This document shows positions 8,363-15,780 of a stretch of 59,235 bases of DNA, one piece after another; positions within the stretch are counted from its first letter, which is position 1, and every line of letters starts with the position of its first letter. The translations under genes and the position numbers were made by a program. The stretch lies in the NCBI GenBank assembly GCA_913030835.1, contig CAJWDP010000017.1, positions 1-59,235 of the forward strand, in the 5' to 3' direction. The notes beneath the pieces were generated by a model that did not search any database, had not been told where the DNA came from, and worked only from the letters and a program-made list of their open reading frames with translations. The DNA comes from an uncultured Flavobacteriales bacterium (lineage in GTDB: Bacteria > Bacteroidota > Bacteroidia > Flavobacteriales_D > Parvicellaceae).

Positions 8363-8685
8363 TAGTACTTGTTGAACAGTTGATAAGACAAATATGCAAA
8401 TCTTTACGAAAGAATAATACGAATCAAATTGAAACAAATTAGGGGAGTGAACCTTGGGACTGCCAAAAGGTGCACTTTGTCAGCTTATGTAGTTCATGTA
8501 TGTGTCAGTTTTACTTTGGTGTGAACGGGTGTCATGATTATAGTTCACCCTGCAAAAGCACCTTAAAAAATTATAAATAATTGAAATACAACACATTATA
8601 AAATACATAATTGGAAAATAAAAAATTAAAACTATTATTGGTTCACTTTTTGATAAAGGGTAGGAAACGAATTTAAATTAATGAC
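8363..8685. promoter_or_regulatory. 323-bp divergent intergenic region with four GTGAAC/GTTCAC boxes
   Basis: No gene is visible here. The hexamer GTGAAC occurs at 8447-8452 and 8521-8526, and its complement GTTCAC at 8543-8548 and 8641-8646. The middle two form an inverted repeat with a 16-bp spacer, inside which GGGTG and CACCC can also pair. About 0.2 copies are expected by chance in this length. The segment from about 8560 to 8640 is strongly AT-rich. The arrangement could be an operator for the divergent genes, but no regulator is known. Confidence 0.35.
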
Positions 8686-9084
8686 ATGGACTTATTGAAG
8701 AATTTTATATATGCGGGAGTTGGACTGGCTTCCACAACGTCAGAGAAACTGAAAGAAACAATCGATGATCTTGTTGAAAAAGGAAAGATTTCAGATACAG
8801 AGGGAAGAAAAATTTGTGATGATTTTTTCAAGTCTACTGATGAAAAGAAGGAAGAGTTTGAAGCGAAGCTGAAAAAAGTGCAGGAAGACCTTTCGGCCAA
8901 ATTTGATTTCATGAAGAAAGATAAGAATGGAATTGATGCGCTAAACAAGAGGATAGAAGAGCTAGAGGCAAAGGTTGAGGCTGCAGAGAAAAGGGCTGCC
9001 AAGGCTACTCAAGCAACTAAAAAGACTACAACGGCTAAAAAATCAACCGGTAAGTCTTCAGGTTCAAAAACAACAAAAAAATAA
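8686..9084 (+). CDS. Phasin-like coiled-coil protein with Lys/Thr/Ala-rich tail
   Basis: The 132-residue protein opens with a short amphipathic and hydrophobic helix (MDLLKNFIYAGVGLASTTSE) and continues as a long charged helix with a DDFFKSTDEKKEEF core, like the phasin/PhaI family that coats polyhydroxyalkanoate granules. Residues 86-105 form a heptad-rich coiled coil, and the last 30 are a low-complexity Lys/Thr/Ser/Ala tail as in PhaF-type proteins, which can bind nucleic acid. No PHA synthase is present in the window, so a granule role is inference. The next gene is a paralogue in tandem 30 bp away, ending in a strong terminator. Confidence 0.6.
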   Translation: MDLLKNFIYAGVGLASTTSEKLKETIDDLVEKGKISDTEGRKICDDFFKSTDEKKEEFEAKLKKVQEDLSAKFDFMKKDKNGIDALNKRIEELEAKVEAAEKRAAKATQATKKTTTAKKSTGKSSGSKTTKK

Positions 9085-9114
9085 CAGGTATTAATTATAT
9101 AAATAGATAGACAA

Positions 9115-9420
9115 ATGGAAAACGTAATTAAAACATTGGCCTATGCAGGCTTAGGATTGGCTTCAGAGGCTAACGAAAAGTTCAAAGAGAGATTTGATGA
9201 GTTGGTTGAGGCCGGAAAGGAAAAAGATGCAAGTGGCAAAAATTTGATCGGAGATTTCTTCAAGACTGTTGAATCTTCTAAGGAGGATTTTGAAGCACAG
9301 CTTGAAAAAATGAAGAACAAGGCCAAAGATGCATTTCCCTTCACAAACGAAAAAACAAAACCCGAAACAACTGCTGCCGGTACTACAGGAGAAACGGTTG
9401 AAGACGCAGTTGAGGTGTAA
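9115..9420 (+). CDS. Phasin-like protein, paralogue of the preceding gene
   Basis: The 101-residue protein aligns with its upstream neighbour over the first 70 residues: IKTLAYAGLGLASEANEKFK against the neighbour's equivalent N-terminus, ERFDELVEAGKEKDASGK, then GDFFKTVESSKEDFEAQLEKM. It lacks the basic tail and ends instead in an acidic, Thr/Glu-rich segment (AGTTGETVEDAVEV). The opposite tail charges in a tandem pair suggest two partners of one assembly, which is inference. It is followed by a rho-independent terminator. Confidence 0.62.
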   Translation: MENVIKTLAYAGLGLASEANEKFKERFDELVEAGKEKDASGKNLIGDFFKTVESSKEDFEAQLEKMKNKAKDAFPFTNEKTKPETTAAGTTGETVEDAVEV

Positions 9421-9444
9421 TAATTATCCTTTTTTTTCTTAAAG

Positions 9445-9472
9445 ATCCGGGTAGAACTGCCCGGATTTTTTT
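9445..9472 (+). terminator. Rho-independent terminator of the phasin-like pair
   Basis: A 7-bp G+C-rich stem (ATCCGGG pairing with CCCGGAT, 8-nt loop) is followed directly by a run of seven T. On the opposite strand the hairpin lacks a T-run, so it serves the plus-strand genes and protects the convergent metallo-hydrolase gene. Confidence 0.85.
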
Positions 9473-9474
9473 GT

Positions 9475-10116
9475 TTAACGCAAAAACGGATTGTGCTCTT
9501 TTTCAAATCCAATAGTAGTGCTTGGCCCATGACCGGTATACACAACAAAATGATCCGGTAGAGTGAATAATTCTCGACGAATGCTATCAAGCAAAGTTTC
9601 ATGATCACCTCCAGGTAGATCGGTTCGTCCAATGCTACCGTAAAATAAACAGTCACCGTTGATTACGAATGAATCTTCCATGCTAACCAATACAATATGA
9701 CCCGGAGCATGTCCCGGCACAAAACGGACTTCAAGCGATGAATTACCGAATTTAACATTGGTTTTCTCAATAAGAAATTCCGTAGGTTCCGGGGAGGGCT
9801 GATAATCGTTAAAACCATACACATGGGCATAGTCTTTCACGCGGATTAATGTGTCTAAGTCCTTGTTGTGAATGGTTGGTGTAAGATTGTATGTTTTGAA
9901 TACGAAGTAATTTCCCAGCACATGGTCGATATGGCTATGCGTAGAGATTAATCGAACCGGTTTTAGGCCTTGCTCAGCAATAAAATCAGCGAGTTCTGTC
10001 TCTTCTTCTCGGGTATGACACCCAGGGTCAATTATAACGCACTCGTTTGTATCGTCGAACAAAACAAAGGTGTTTTCCTGAAAGGGATTGAAAGTAAATT
10101 GCTTAACGTTTATCAT
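9475..10116 (-). CDS. MBL-fold metallo-hydrolase (glyoxalase II-like)
   Basis: The 213-residue cytoplasmic protein has the metallo-beta-lactamase fold signature THSHIDHVLGN (HxHxDH), preceded by CVIIDPGCH and followed by VPGHAPGHIVLVS and NGDCLFYGSIGRTDLPGGD. The last motif is typical of the short glyoxalase II-like hydrolases that act on S-acylglutathione-type thioesters. It lacks the C-terminal helical domain of full glyoxalase II (about 255 residues), so the substrate is uncertain. A perfect -7 element stands upstream on the same strand. Confidence 0.88.
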   Translation of the reverse strand: MINVKQFTFNPFQENTFVLFDDTNECVIIDPGCHTREEETELADFIAEQGLKPVRLISTHSHIDHVLGNYFVFKTYNLTPTIHNKDLDTLIRVKDYAHVYGFNDYQPSPEPTEFLIEKTNVKFGNSSLEVRFVPGHAPGHIVLVSMEDSFVINGDCLFYGSIGRTDLPGGDHETLLDSIRRELFTLPDHFVVYTGHGPSTTIGFEKEHNPFLR

Positions 10117-10133
10117 AGCCTCAATTTGTCGTC

Positions 10134-10141
10134 CAAAAGTA
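10134..10141 (-). promoter_or_regulatory. Bacteroidota -7 element for the MBL-fold hydrolase gene
   Basis: Read on the minus strand, TACTTTTG matches TAnnTTTG and lies 17 bp before the ATG. No TTG -33 box is seen at the usual spacing. Confidence 0.45.
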
Positions 10142-10155
10142 CATACGATTTCTCT

Positions 10156-10163
10156 TATCTTTG
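10156..10163 (+). promoter_or_regulatory. Bacteroidota -7 element for the large outer-membrane protein
   Basis: TATCTTTG matches TAnnTTTG exactly, 16 bp before the TTG start of the next gene. A TTG at 10126-10128 is 27 bp away, longer than the usual 17-23. Together with the minus-strand element it makes a compact divergent promoter pair. Confidence 0.5.
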
Positions 10164-10179
10164 CGTTTACTAATTACTT

Positions 10180-13100
10180 TTGATCAGAGTGCTGAAATAT
10201 TTGTGTTTAACGGCCGTATTGCTCACTACATTTCTACATGTGGCTAAGGGACAGTATTATACAGGGTCAAACTTGGATTTTGGTCAGAATAGGGTGCAAT
10301 ACAATCAGTTTTTTTGGCAATCGTATAATTTTGAGCGCTTCAAAGTGTTTTTTCATGGGGATGGTAAAAATCACGCGATATATGCCGCTAAGTCTGCCCA
10401 CAAAAGTTTGCAGGAAGTCGAGTTGCTTTTAGATTTTGACTTAAAGCAAAAGATCGAAATACTGGTGTTCAACAGCCAGTCACAATTCCAACAAAGTAAC
10501 ATTGGTTTGACCAACGATAATAACACAAATATTGGAGGAGTTACCAAAATTATGGGGTCCAAGATTTTTGTCTATTACGAAGGAGATCACAGTTCTTTTG
10601 ATGACCAGATCCGGTCCGGTTTGGCCCAAATTGTATTGCATCAACTGATGTATGGAGGAAATTGGAAGGACGTGTTGAAAAACAATACGCTTTTAAATTT
10701 ACCAGAATGGTATTTAAACGGGTTCATTTCCTACGTTGGAAAAGGTTGGTCAACGGAGATTGACAATAGAGTTAAGGATGGTATTTTGAACGATCGATTT
10801 GCCAATTTTAATGCGCTCAAGAAAGCCGATTCCGAATTGGCGGGCCATGCGATCTGGAATTACATTGCCGAAGTATATGGAGAAAATGTAATTCCCAATA
10901 TACTGTATATGACCCGAGTAAGCAGGAGCGTGGAAAGTGGATTTCTATTTGTTTTGGGAACCTCTTTGAGATCGATCATTTTTGATTACCAAACGTACTA
11001 CAAACGGAAATATCTGATCGATGAAAAATTTAGAGGAAACATTCCCTCCGGAGAACTCGTGTTTAAAAAGAAGCAGAAGTATGTGTACTCACGATTCTGC
11101 GTAAGCCCGGATGGAAAGAATGCAGCCTTTGTGACGAATGAATGTGGTCAGTACAAAGTATGGATCTACGACATCGAGAAGAACAAACTCCGCAAGATCC
11201 ACAAAGGAGGCTTGGACCTGAATCGAATTGTTGATCACACCTTTCCAATATTAACGTGGCATCCTACCGGAAAAGCCCTCACGTATTTTGTTGAAAAGAA
11301 AGGCGAAGTGCTGTTCAACATCTATTCTTTAGACGATAAAAAAACAACGCGCAGGCCCTTACTCGGGTTGAACAAAGTAATTTCAGCTAATTATTCTAAT
11401 GATGGCAAGTTCATAATCATGAGTGCCGTAAAAAACGGTCAGACCGACTTGTTTTTATATAAAGTAATTGGGAACAGTCAGAAGCAGCTTACAAATGATA
11501 TCTATGATGATTTGACGCCGAGTTTTGTCGACAATTCAACCAAAGTAATATTTGCTTCGAATAGAACCAGTGATACGCTGAGGATCAACAAAAAAGTCGA
11601 AATAAAAGAATACAACAGGAATAAGGATATTTTCATTATGAATCTAGATAAACCGGTGTTTTTGACTAGAATAACTAAAACTCCGGAGATCAATGAGTCA
11701 CAGCCGTTTCAAAGAGGAAATAACCAATACACCTTTTTGAGTAATCAAAGCGGAATTACGAACCGATACCTTGCGGCATATGACAGTGCGATTAGCCATA
11801 TCGATACAACAATTCACTACAGGTATTTTTCCGTAATAAATCCGCTTACGAATTATTCAAGACCCATATTGGAACACTTAGAATACACGAATTCGGGTAG
11901 GTATTCACAGCTGATTTATGAGGGTGGATCATATCATTTTTATATAGCAAACTCGAATACTGATGTAGTCCTGGAAAAGGCAGAAATATTTCCAACACAA
12001 TACATGAAATTTCTATTGGGAGCGAATGGGATTGAAGTTTTACCATTGGATACGGCAATTGTTGACTCAAGTGCATCGAATGGAATTGATATCGAGAATT
12101 ATCGTTTTGAGGACGACCAGCCTGAATATGAAAAGGAAGTGGTTACGTTTGAAGATCCGAAAGAGAGCCCTAGGGATTCGATATCAGGAAAATTGAGTGA
12201 TTTGGTTGCAGAAGAGGAATTTGTTCTTCCGAGACAAGATTTGTATAAAGTTAATTTTACCACGGATTACGTTGTCACTCAATTGGATAACAGTTTTTTG
12301 AATCAAAGCTATCAACGATTTGCTCCCGGAATATACTACAGCAATCCTGGATTCAATAGCTTAATCAAGTTCGGAATTATTGATTTAATGGAGGACTATC
12401 GGGTTATTGGTGGATTGAGGTTCCCTGCCAACTTTAACAGTAATGAATACATGGTTTGTTATGAAAACCTAAAAAACAGACTCGATAAAAAATACCTCGT
12501 TTCGAGGCAAACGTTTACTAGGTTTTATGAAGATCGGGTGGATAAAATCCAGACGTATGACGGAAAGTACAACTTGAAATTTCCATTTTCTGAAGTCGCA
12601 AGCTTACGTGCTACTGCAAATATTAGAGTGGATAGAAACATTACACAATCAACAGATCAATTTACATTGGGTATCCCTAATGCTACGGATTACTGGGGAG
12701 GTTTTAAGTTGGAATACGTCTATGACCATGCCATTCCGTTGGGTTTAAATTTGTATCGAGGACTAAGGATGAAGTTTTGGGGTGAAGCGTATCGAGAGAT
12801 ATTTGAATCAAAAACAGATTTGTTCACATTGGGAGGAGATATCCGCCAATACACAAGGATTTGGCGAAATATGGTATGGGCAAATCGTATAGCCGGAAGT
12901 ACTTCTTTTGGCAACAGGAAGCTGGTGTACTATATGGGAGGTGTTGATAATTGGTTGTTGCCTAGATTCGACAACAGCATACAAATAGATCCGAATAATG
13001 ATTATTACTTCCAAACCATCGCAACACCTGTTCGAGGATTTTATCAGAATGCGCGAAATGGAAATAGTTTTGCGGTCATCAATTCTGAACTGAGAATTCC

Positions 13101-13422
13101 TATAATAAAAATGCTAAGCTGGAAACCAATGAAAAGTGACTTCGCGGAGAATTTCATGTTAATTGGCTACGGGGATGTCGGAGCAGCATGGACGGGATGG
13201 GATCCGTATTCAACAGACAATTCGTTCAATACAACCATTGTAAGAGATGGGAACTTGTTGATCACTATTGAAAATCAAAGGGAGCCGATTATTTATGGAT
13301 ACGGTTTTGGAGTTCGTAGCAAGTTATTCGGATATTATGTGCGATTTGACTGGGCTTGGGGTGTCGACGACGGTGTCGTTTTACCTTCTGTAAAATACCT
13401 ATCTTTGAGCATGGATTTTTAA
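10180..13422 (+). CDS. Outer-membrane protein: pseudo-peptidase MA, TolB-like propeller and C-terminal barrel
   Basis: The 1080-residue protein has three parts. After the signal peptide (LKYLCLTAVLLTTFLHVAKG), residues 20-200 resemble a peptidase MA/gluzincin domain. Where active enzymes have HExxH and E-G, it reads LHQLMY and LPEWYLNGFISYV, so the catalytic residues are lost. The middle carries PD40/TolB-like propeller blades (SPDGKNAAFVTNE, YSNDGKFIIMS, ASNRTSD). The last 400 residues are strand-rich and end in SVKYLSLSMDF, the aromatic C-terminus of a BamA-like barrel. Such proteins are usually labelled TolB translocation proteins in Flavobacteria. The start is TTG, or GTG nine bases further. 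Confidence 0.72.
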   Translation: MIRVLKYLCLTAVLLTTFLHVAKGQYYTGSNLDFGQNRVQYNQFFWQSYNFERFKVFFHGDGKNHAIYAAKSAHKSLQEVELLLDFDLKQKIEILVFNSQSQFQQSNIGLTNDNNTNIGGVTKIMGSKIFVYYEGDHSSFDDQIRSGLAQIVLHQLMYGGNWKDVLKNNTLLNLPEWYLNGFISYVGKGWSTEIDNRVKDGILNDRFANFNALKKADSELAGHAIWNYIAEVYGENVIPNILYMTRVSRSVESGFLFVLGTSLRSIIFDYQTYYKRKYLIDEKFRGNIPSGELVFKKKQKYVYSRFCVSPDGKNAAFVTNECGQYKVWIYDIEKNKLRKIHKGGLDLNRIVDHTFPILTWHPTGKALTYFVEKKGEVLFNIYSLDDKKTTRRPLLGLNKVISANYSNDGKFIIMSAVKNGQTDLFLYKVIGNSQKQLTNDIYDDLTPSFVDNSTKVIFASNRTSDTLRINKKVEIKEYNRNKDIFIMNLDKPVFLTRITKTPEINESQPFQRGNNQYTFLSNQSGITNRYLAAYDSAISHIDTTIHYRYFSVINPLTNYSRPILEHLEYTNSGRYSQLIYEGGSYHFYIANSNTDVVLEKAEIFPTQYMKFLLGANGIEVLPLDTAIVDSSASNGIDIENYRFEDDQPEYEKEVVTFEDPKESPRDSISGKLSDLVAEEEFVLPRQDLYKVNFTTDYVVTQLDNSFLNQSYQRFAPGIYYSNPGFNSLIKFGIIDLMEDYRVIGGLRFPANFNSNEYMVCYENLKNRLDKKYLVSRQTFTRFYEDRVDKIQTYDGKYNLKFPFSEVASLRATANIRVDRNITQSTDQFTLGIPNATDYWGGFKLEYVYDHAIPLGLNLYRGLRMKFWGEAYREIFESKTDLFTLGGDIRQYTRIWRNMVWANRIAGSTSFGNRKLVYYMGGVDNWLLPRFDNSIQIDPNNDYYFQTIATPVRGFYQNARNGNSFAVINSELRIPIIKMLSWKPMKSDFAENFMLIGYGDVGAAWTGWDPYSTDNSFNTTIVRDGNLLITIENQREPIIYGYGFGVRSKLFGYYVRFDWAWGVDDGVVLPSVKYLSLSMDF

Positions 13423-13429
13423 CCTGCTT

Positions 13430-13822
13430 ATGGATATAAGTACACTGATCATTCTTATTCTTATTGGCTTGTTCGCAGGCGCACTTAGCGGTTTCGTTGG
13501 TGTGGGAGGAGGAATAATTATTGTTCCGGCGTTGGTTTATGTGTTGGGTCTTAGCCAATTTGAAGCGCAGGGAACCAGCTTGTTATTAATGCTCCCTCCA
13601 ATAGGAATTTTAGCTGCGTTAAACTACTATCAGTCCGGAGCTGTAAACTGGAAATATGCCTTGGTAATTGCGATTGCATTTGTTGCGGGAGGATATTTTG
13701 GCTCAAAGTTTACATTGAAGCTGGATGAAACGCTCGTAAAACTCATCTTTGGTTTACTCATGTTGTTGGTTGCAATCAAAATGATCATTTCAGGATTTGC
13801 TTTTTTTCAGAATAAAGTATGA
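13430..13822 (+). CDS. Half-size TauE/SafE family membrane protein
   Basis: The 130-residue protein has about four membrane helices. It begins with the TauE/SafE signature LFAGALSGFVGVGGGIIIVPALV and a second motif FEAQGTSLLLMLPP, and contains YFGSKFTLKLDE and a closing hydrophobic helix. Full TauE/SafE exporters are about 250 residues with two repeats of this unit. One repeat is present here, so a functional transporter would need a homodimer. Single-unit forms occur in other Bacteroidota. It sits 7 bp after the large barrel gene and overlaps the M20 gene in ATGA. Confidence 0.82.
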   Translation: MDISTLIILILIGLFAGALSGFVGVGGGIIIVPALVYVLGLSQFEAQGTSLLLMLPPIGILAALNYYQSGAVNWKYALVIAIAFVAGGYFGSKFTLKLDETLVKLIFGLLMLLVAIKMIISGFAFFQNKV

Positions 13823-15003
13823 TAGACCGGGTAAAAGAATTAGCTGCGAATTACAGCGATGAAGTGGTCGCCATAAGAAGGCATTTGCACCAACATCCTG
13901 AACTCTCTTTCGTGGAGTTCGAGACATCAAAATATATACAATCCAAGCTGGATGAATGGGGGATAACCTATGAGGCGGGAATGGTCAAAACCGGAATAGT
14001 TGTCCTAGTAGAGGGTAATAATCCTTCGAAGAAAGTTATTGCACTCCGTGCAGATATAGATGCGTTACCAATTCAGGAAGAAAATAATTTCCCTTATAGA
14101 TCGGTAAACGACGGTGTGATGCATGCGTGTGGTCACGACCTGCATACTTCCTCATTGTTGGGGGTGGTTAAGATTCTAAATGAGCTCAAATCAGAGTTTG
14201 AAGGAACGGTCAAATGCTTCTTTCAGCCCGGTGAAGAGAGGCTGCCGGGAGGTGCTTCTTTAATGATCAAAGAAGGTATTCTGGAAAATCCTAAGCCGGA
14301 AATTGTATTTGGTCAGCATGTGTATCCGGATTTGCCTTGTGGTAAAGTTGGTTTCAGACCAGGAATTTACATGGCGTCAGCAGACGAGCTCTACGTGACG
14401 GTTCATGGCAAGGGAGGTCATGGAGCATTACCTCATAAAAACGTAGACCCAGTGCTCATTACTTCGCATATAATGGTGGCGTTACAACAGGTTGTAAGCC
14501 GACAGGCAAAACCGGATGTCCCCACGGTGCTTTCCTTTGGTAAAGTAGTTGCAAATGGATCGACCAATGTCATACCGGCTAAAGTTGAATTAGAAGGAAC
14601 ATTCAGAACCTTTAACGAAGAATGGAGAGCTGAAGCCCACGAAAAAATGGTGAAAATGGCGAAGTCGATTGCTGAATCGATGGGCGGTACTTGTGATTTT
14701 GAGGTGCGAAAAGGATATCCGTTTTTGGTGAATGATGAGCATGTTACGTTGCGTGCTAAAAAGGTTGCGCAGCAGTTTTTAGGAGAAGAAAACGTTGTTG
14801 ATCTGGATCTCAGAATGACGGCGGAAGATTTTTCGTACTATTCTCAGGAAATGCCGGGTTGCTTTTACCGACTGGGAACAGCGAGACCGGAAGAACAAAA
14901 AGTGAGTGGTCTGCATACGTCCACGTTCAACCTCGATGAAAATGCCATTGAATTGGGTGTAGGATTAATGGCTGCGATGGCGATCGAAGAGCTTAATTCG
15001 TAG
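13819..15003 (+). CDS. M20 family amidohydrolase (N-acyl amino acid hydrolase type)
   Basis: The 394-residue metallopeptidase of the M20D/amidohydrolase group cleaves amide bonds of N-acyl amino acids or related conjugates. Visible features are RRHLHQHPELSF near the N-terminus, ALRADIDALPIQEE, the metal-binding MHACGHDLHTSSLLG, the FQPGEERLPGGASLMI segment with the Glu pair, and LDLRMTAEDFSYY with the metal-binding Glu. The dimerisation insert (GKGGHGALPHKNVDP) lies in the middle. There is no signal peptide. Its ATG overlaps the TauE stop. Confidence 0.9.
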   Translation: MIDRVKELAANYSDEVVAIRRHLHQHPELSFVEFETSKYIQSKLDEWGITYEAGMVKTGIVVLVEGNNPSKKVIALRADIDALPIQEENNFPYRSVNDGVMHACGHDLHTSSLLGVVKILNELKSEFEGTVKCFFQPGEERLPGGASLMIKEGILENPKPEIVFGQHVYPDLPCGKVGFRPGIYMASADELYVTVHGKGGHGALPHKNVDPVLITSHIMVALQQVVSRQAKPDVPTVLSFGKVVANGSTNVIPAKVELEGTFRTFNEEWRAEAHEKMVKMAKSIAESMGGTCDFEVRKGYPFLVNDEHVTLRAKKVAQQFLGEENVVDLDLRMTAEDFSYYSQEMPGCFYRLGTARPEEQKVSGLHTSTFNLDENAIELGVGLMAAMAIEELNS

Positions 15004-15051
15004 TTTTTCTGGTATAATATTTGTATCTTTTTTGTTTCTAATTAGCTGCTA

Positions 15052-15780
15052 GTGAGTCGATTACTGTTCTCAATAAGTGTTATTTTTCTTTGTGGGATCT
15101 GTTATGCAGGCTCGGAAACCAAACCTTCTGAGAATAATAGGGCTGGGAAATCTCGAAAATCAAAAGATGGTTATGTTACTTATCAGGAAAAGGTAGGTAA
15201 AGCGTCTTTTAAACGTCAGAGAAATGGATCATCAGTAGCTAGTGCTACGATAAATGATGCAAATGGACTAAGCCAGCGAATCTACCATTTAAATGAAGTA
15301 AGTGCTAGTCTCAAAAATGGGTCGTATGGATCCGGACAAAGATCAACCCATCGTCAGCTAAGAAGAGTCAGGCGAGGGATAGATGCTGAGGTGATGTATG
15401 AAGCCGAAATACGGAATGCAAGAATTGGCGATATGCTCATAGTGAATGTTGGCGGACAAGATCTGGATACGATCATCAGCACAACGGTGGGCCACTTTAA
15501 AACCAATTTGTATCTAACGTCTATGGGAAAGGAAATGGGGGAGGCTAAAATTTTATCCAACAAAGGCAGTGATTATTATTTTGAATTGGATGATGTGGTA
15601 GGAATGGTGAAAGAAGGTGTGAATGATTGCATCGGATTTAGGTTTTTTCCGGCTCCCAATAACAATGCGAATTACCCCGGAGAAGTCCTTCGATTCAAAC
15701 TAAAGCGTATAGAAAAACTTAAGGTGGTGTATTCTTCCTCAGGGAAGAAGTTCAGGAAAAGACCAAAACAAAGGAATTAG
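15052..15780 (+). CDS. Exported basic protein of unknown function
   Basis: The 242-residue protein has a signal peptide (LLFSISVIFLCGICYAGS) and a basic, Lys/Arg/Ser-rich N-terminal third. A compact domain of about 120 residues follows, with strand-like stretches (GDMLIVNVGGQDLDTIISTT, DYYFELDDVVGMV, VLRFKLKRIEKLKVVYSS) and a very basic end. I do not recognise the family. GTG is the start, because no in-frame ATG precedes the signal peptide. Its stop overlaps the recQ stop on the other strand. Confidence 0.55.
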   Translation: MSRLLFSISVIFLCGICYAGSETKPSENNRAGKSRKSKDGYVTYQEKVGKASFKRQRNGSSVASATINDANGLSQRIYHLNEVSASLKNGSYGSGQRSTHRQLRRVRRGIDAEVMYEAEIRNARIGDMLIVNVGGQDLDTIISTTVGHFKTNLYLTSMGKEMGEAKILSNKGSDYYFELDDVVGMVKEGVNDCIGFRFFPAPNNNANYPGEVLRFKLKRIEKLKVVYSSSGKKFRKRPKQRN

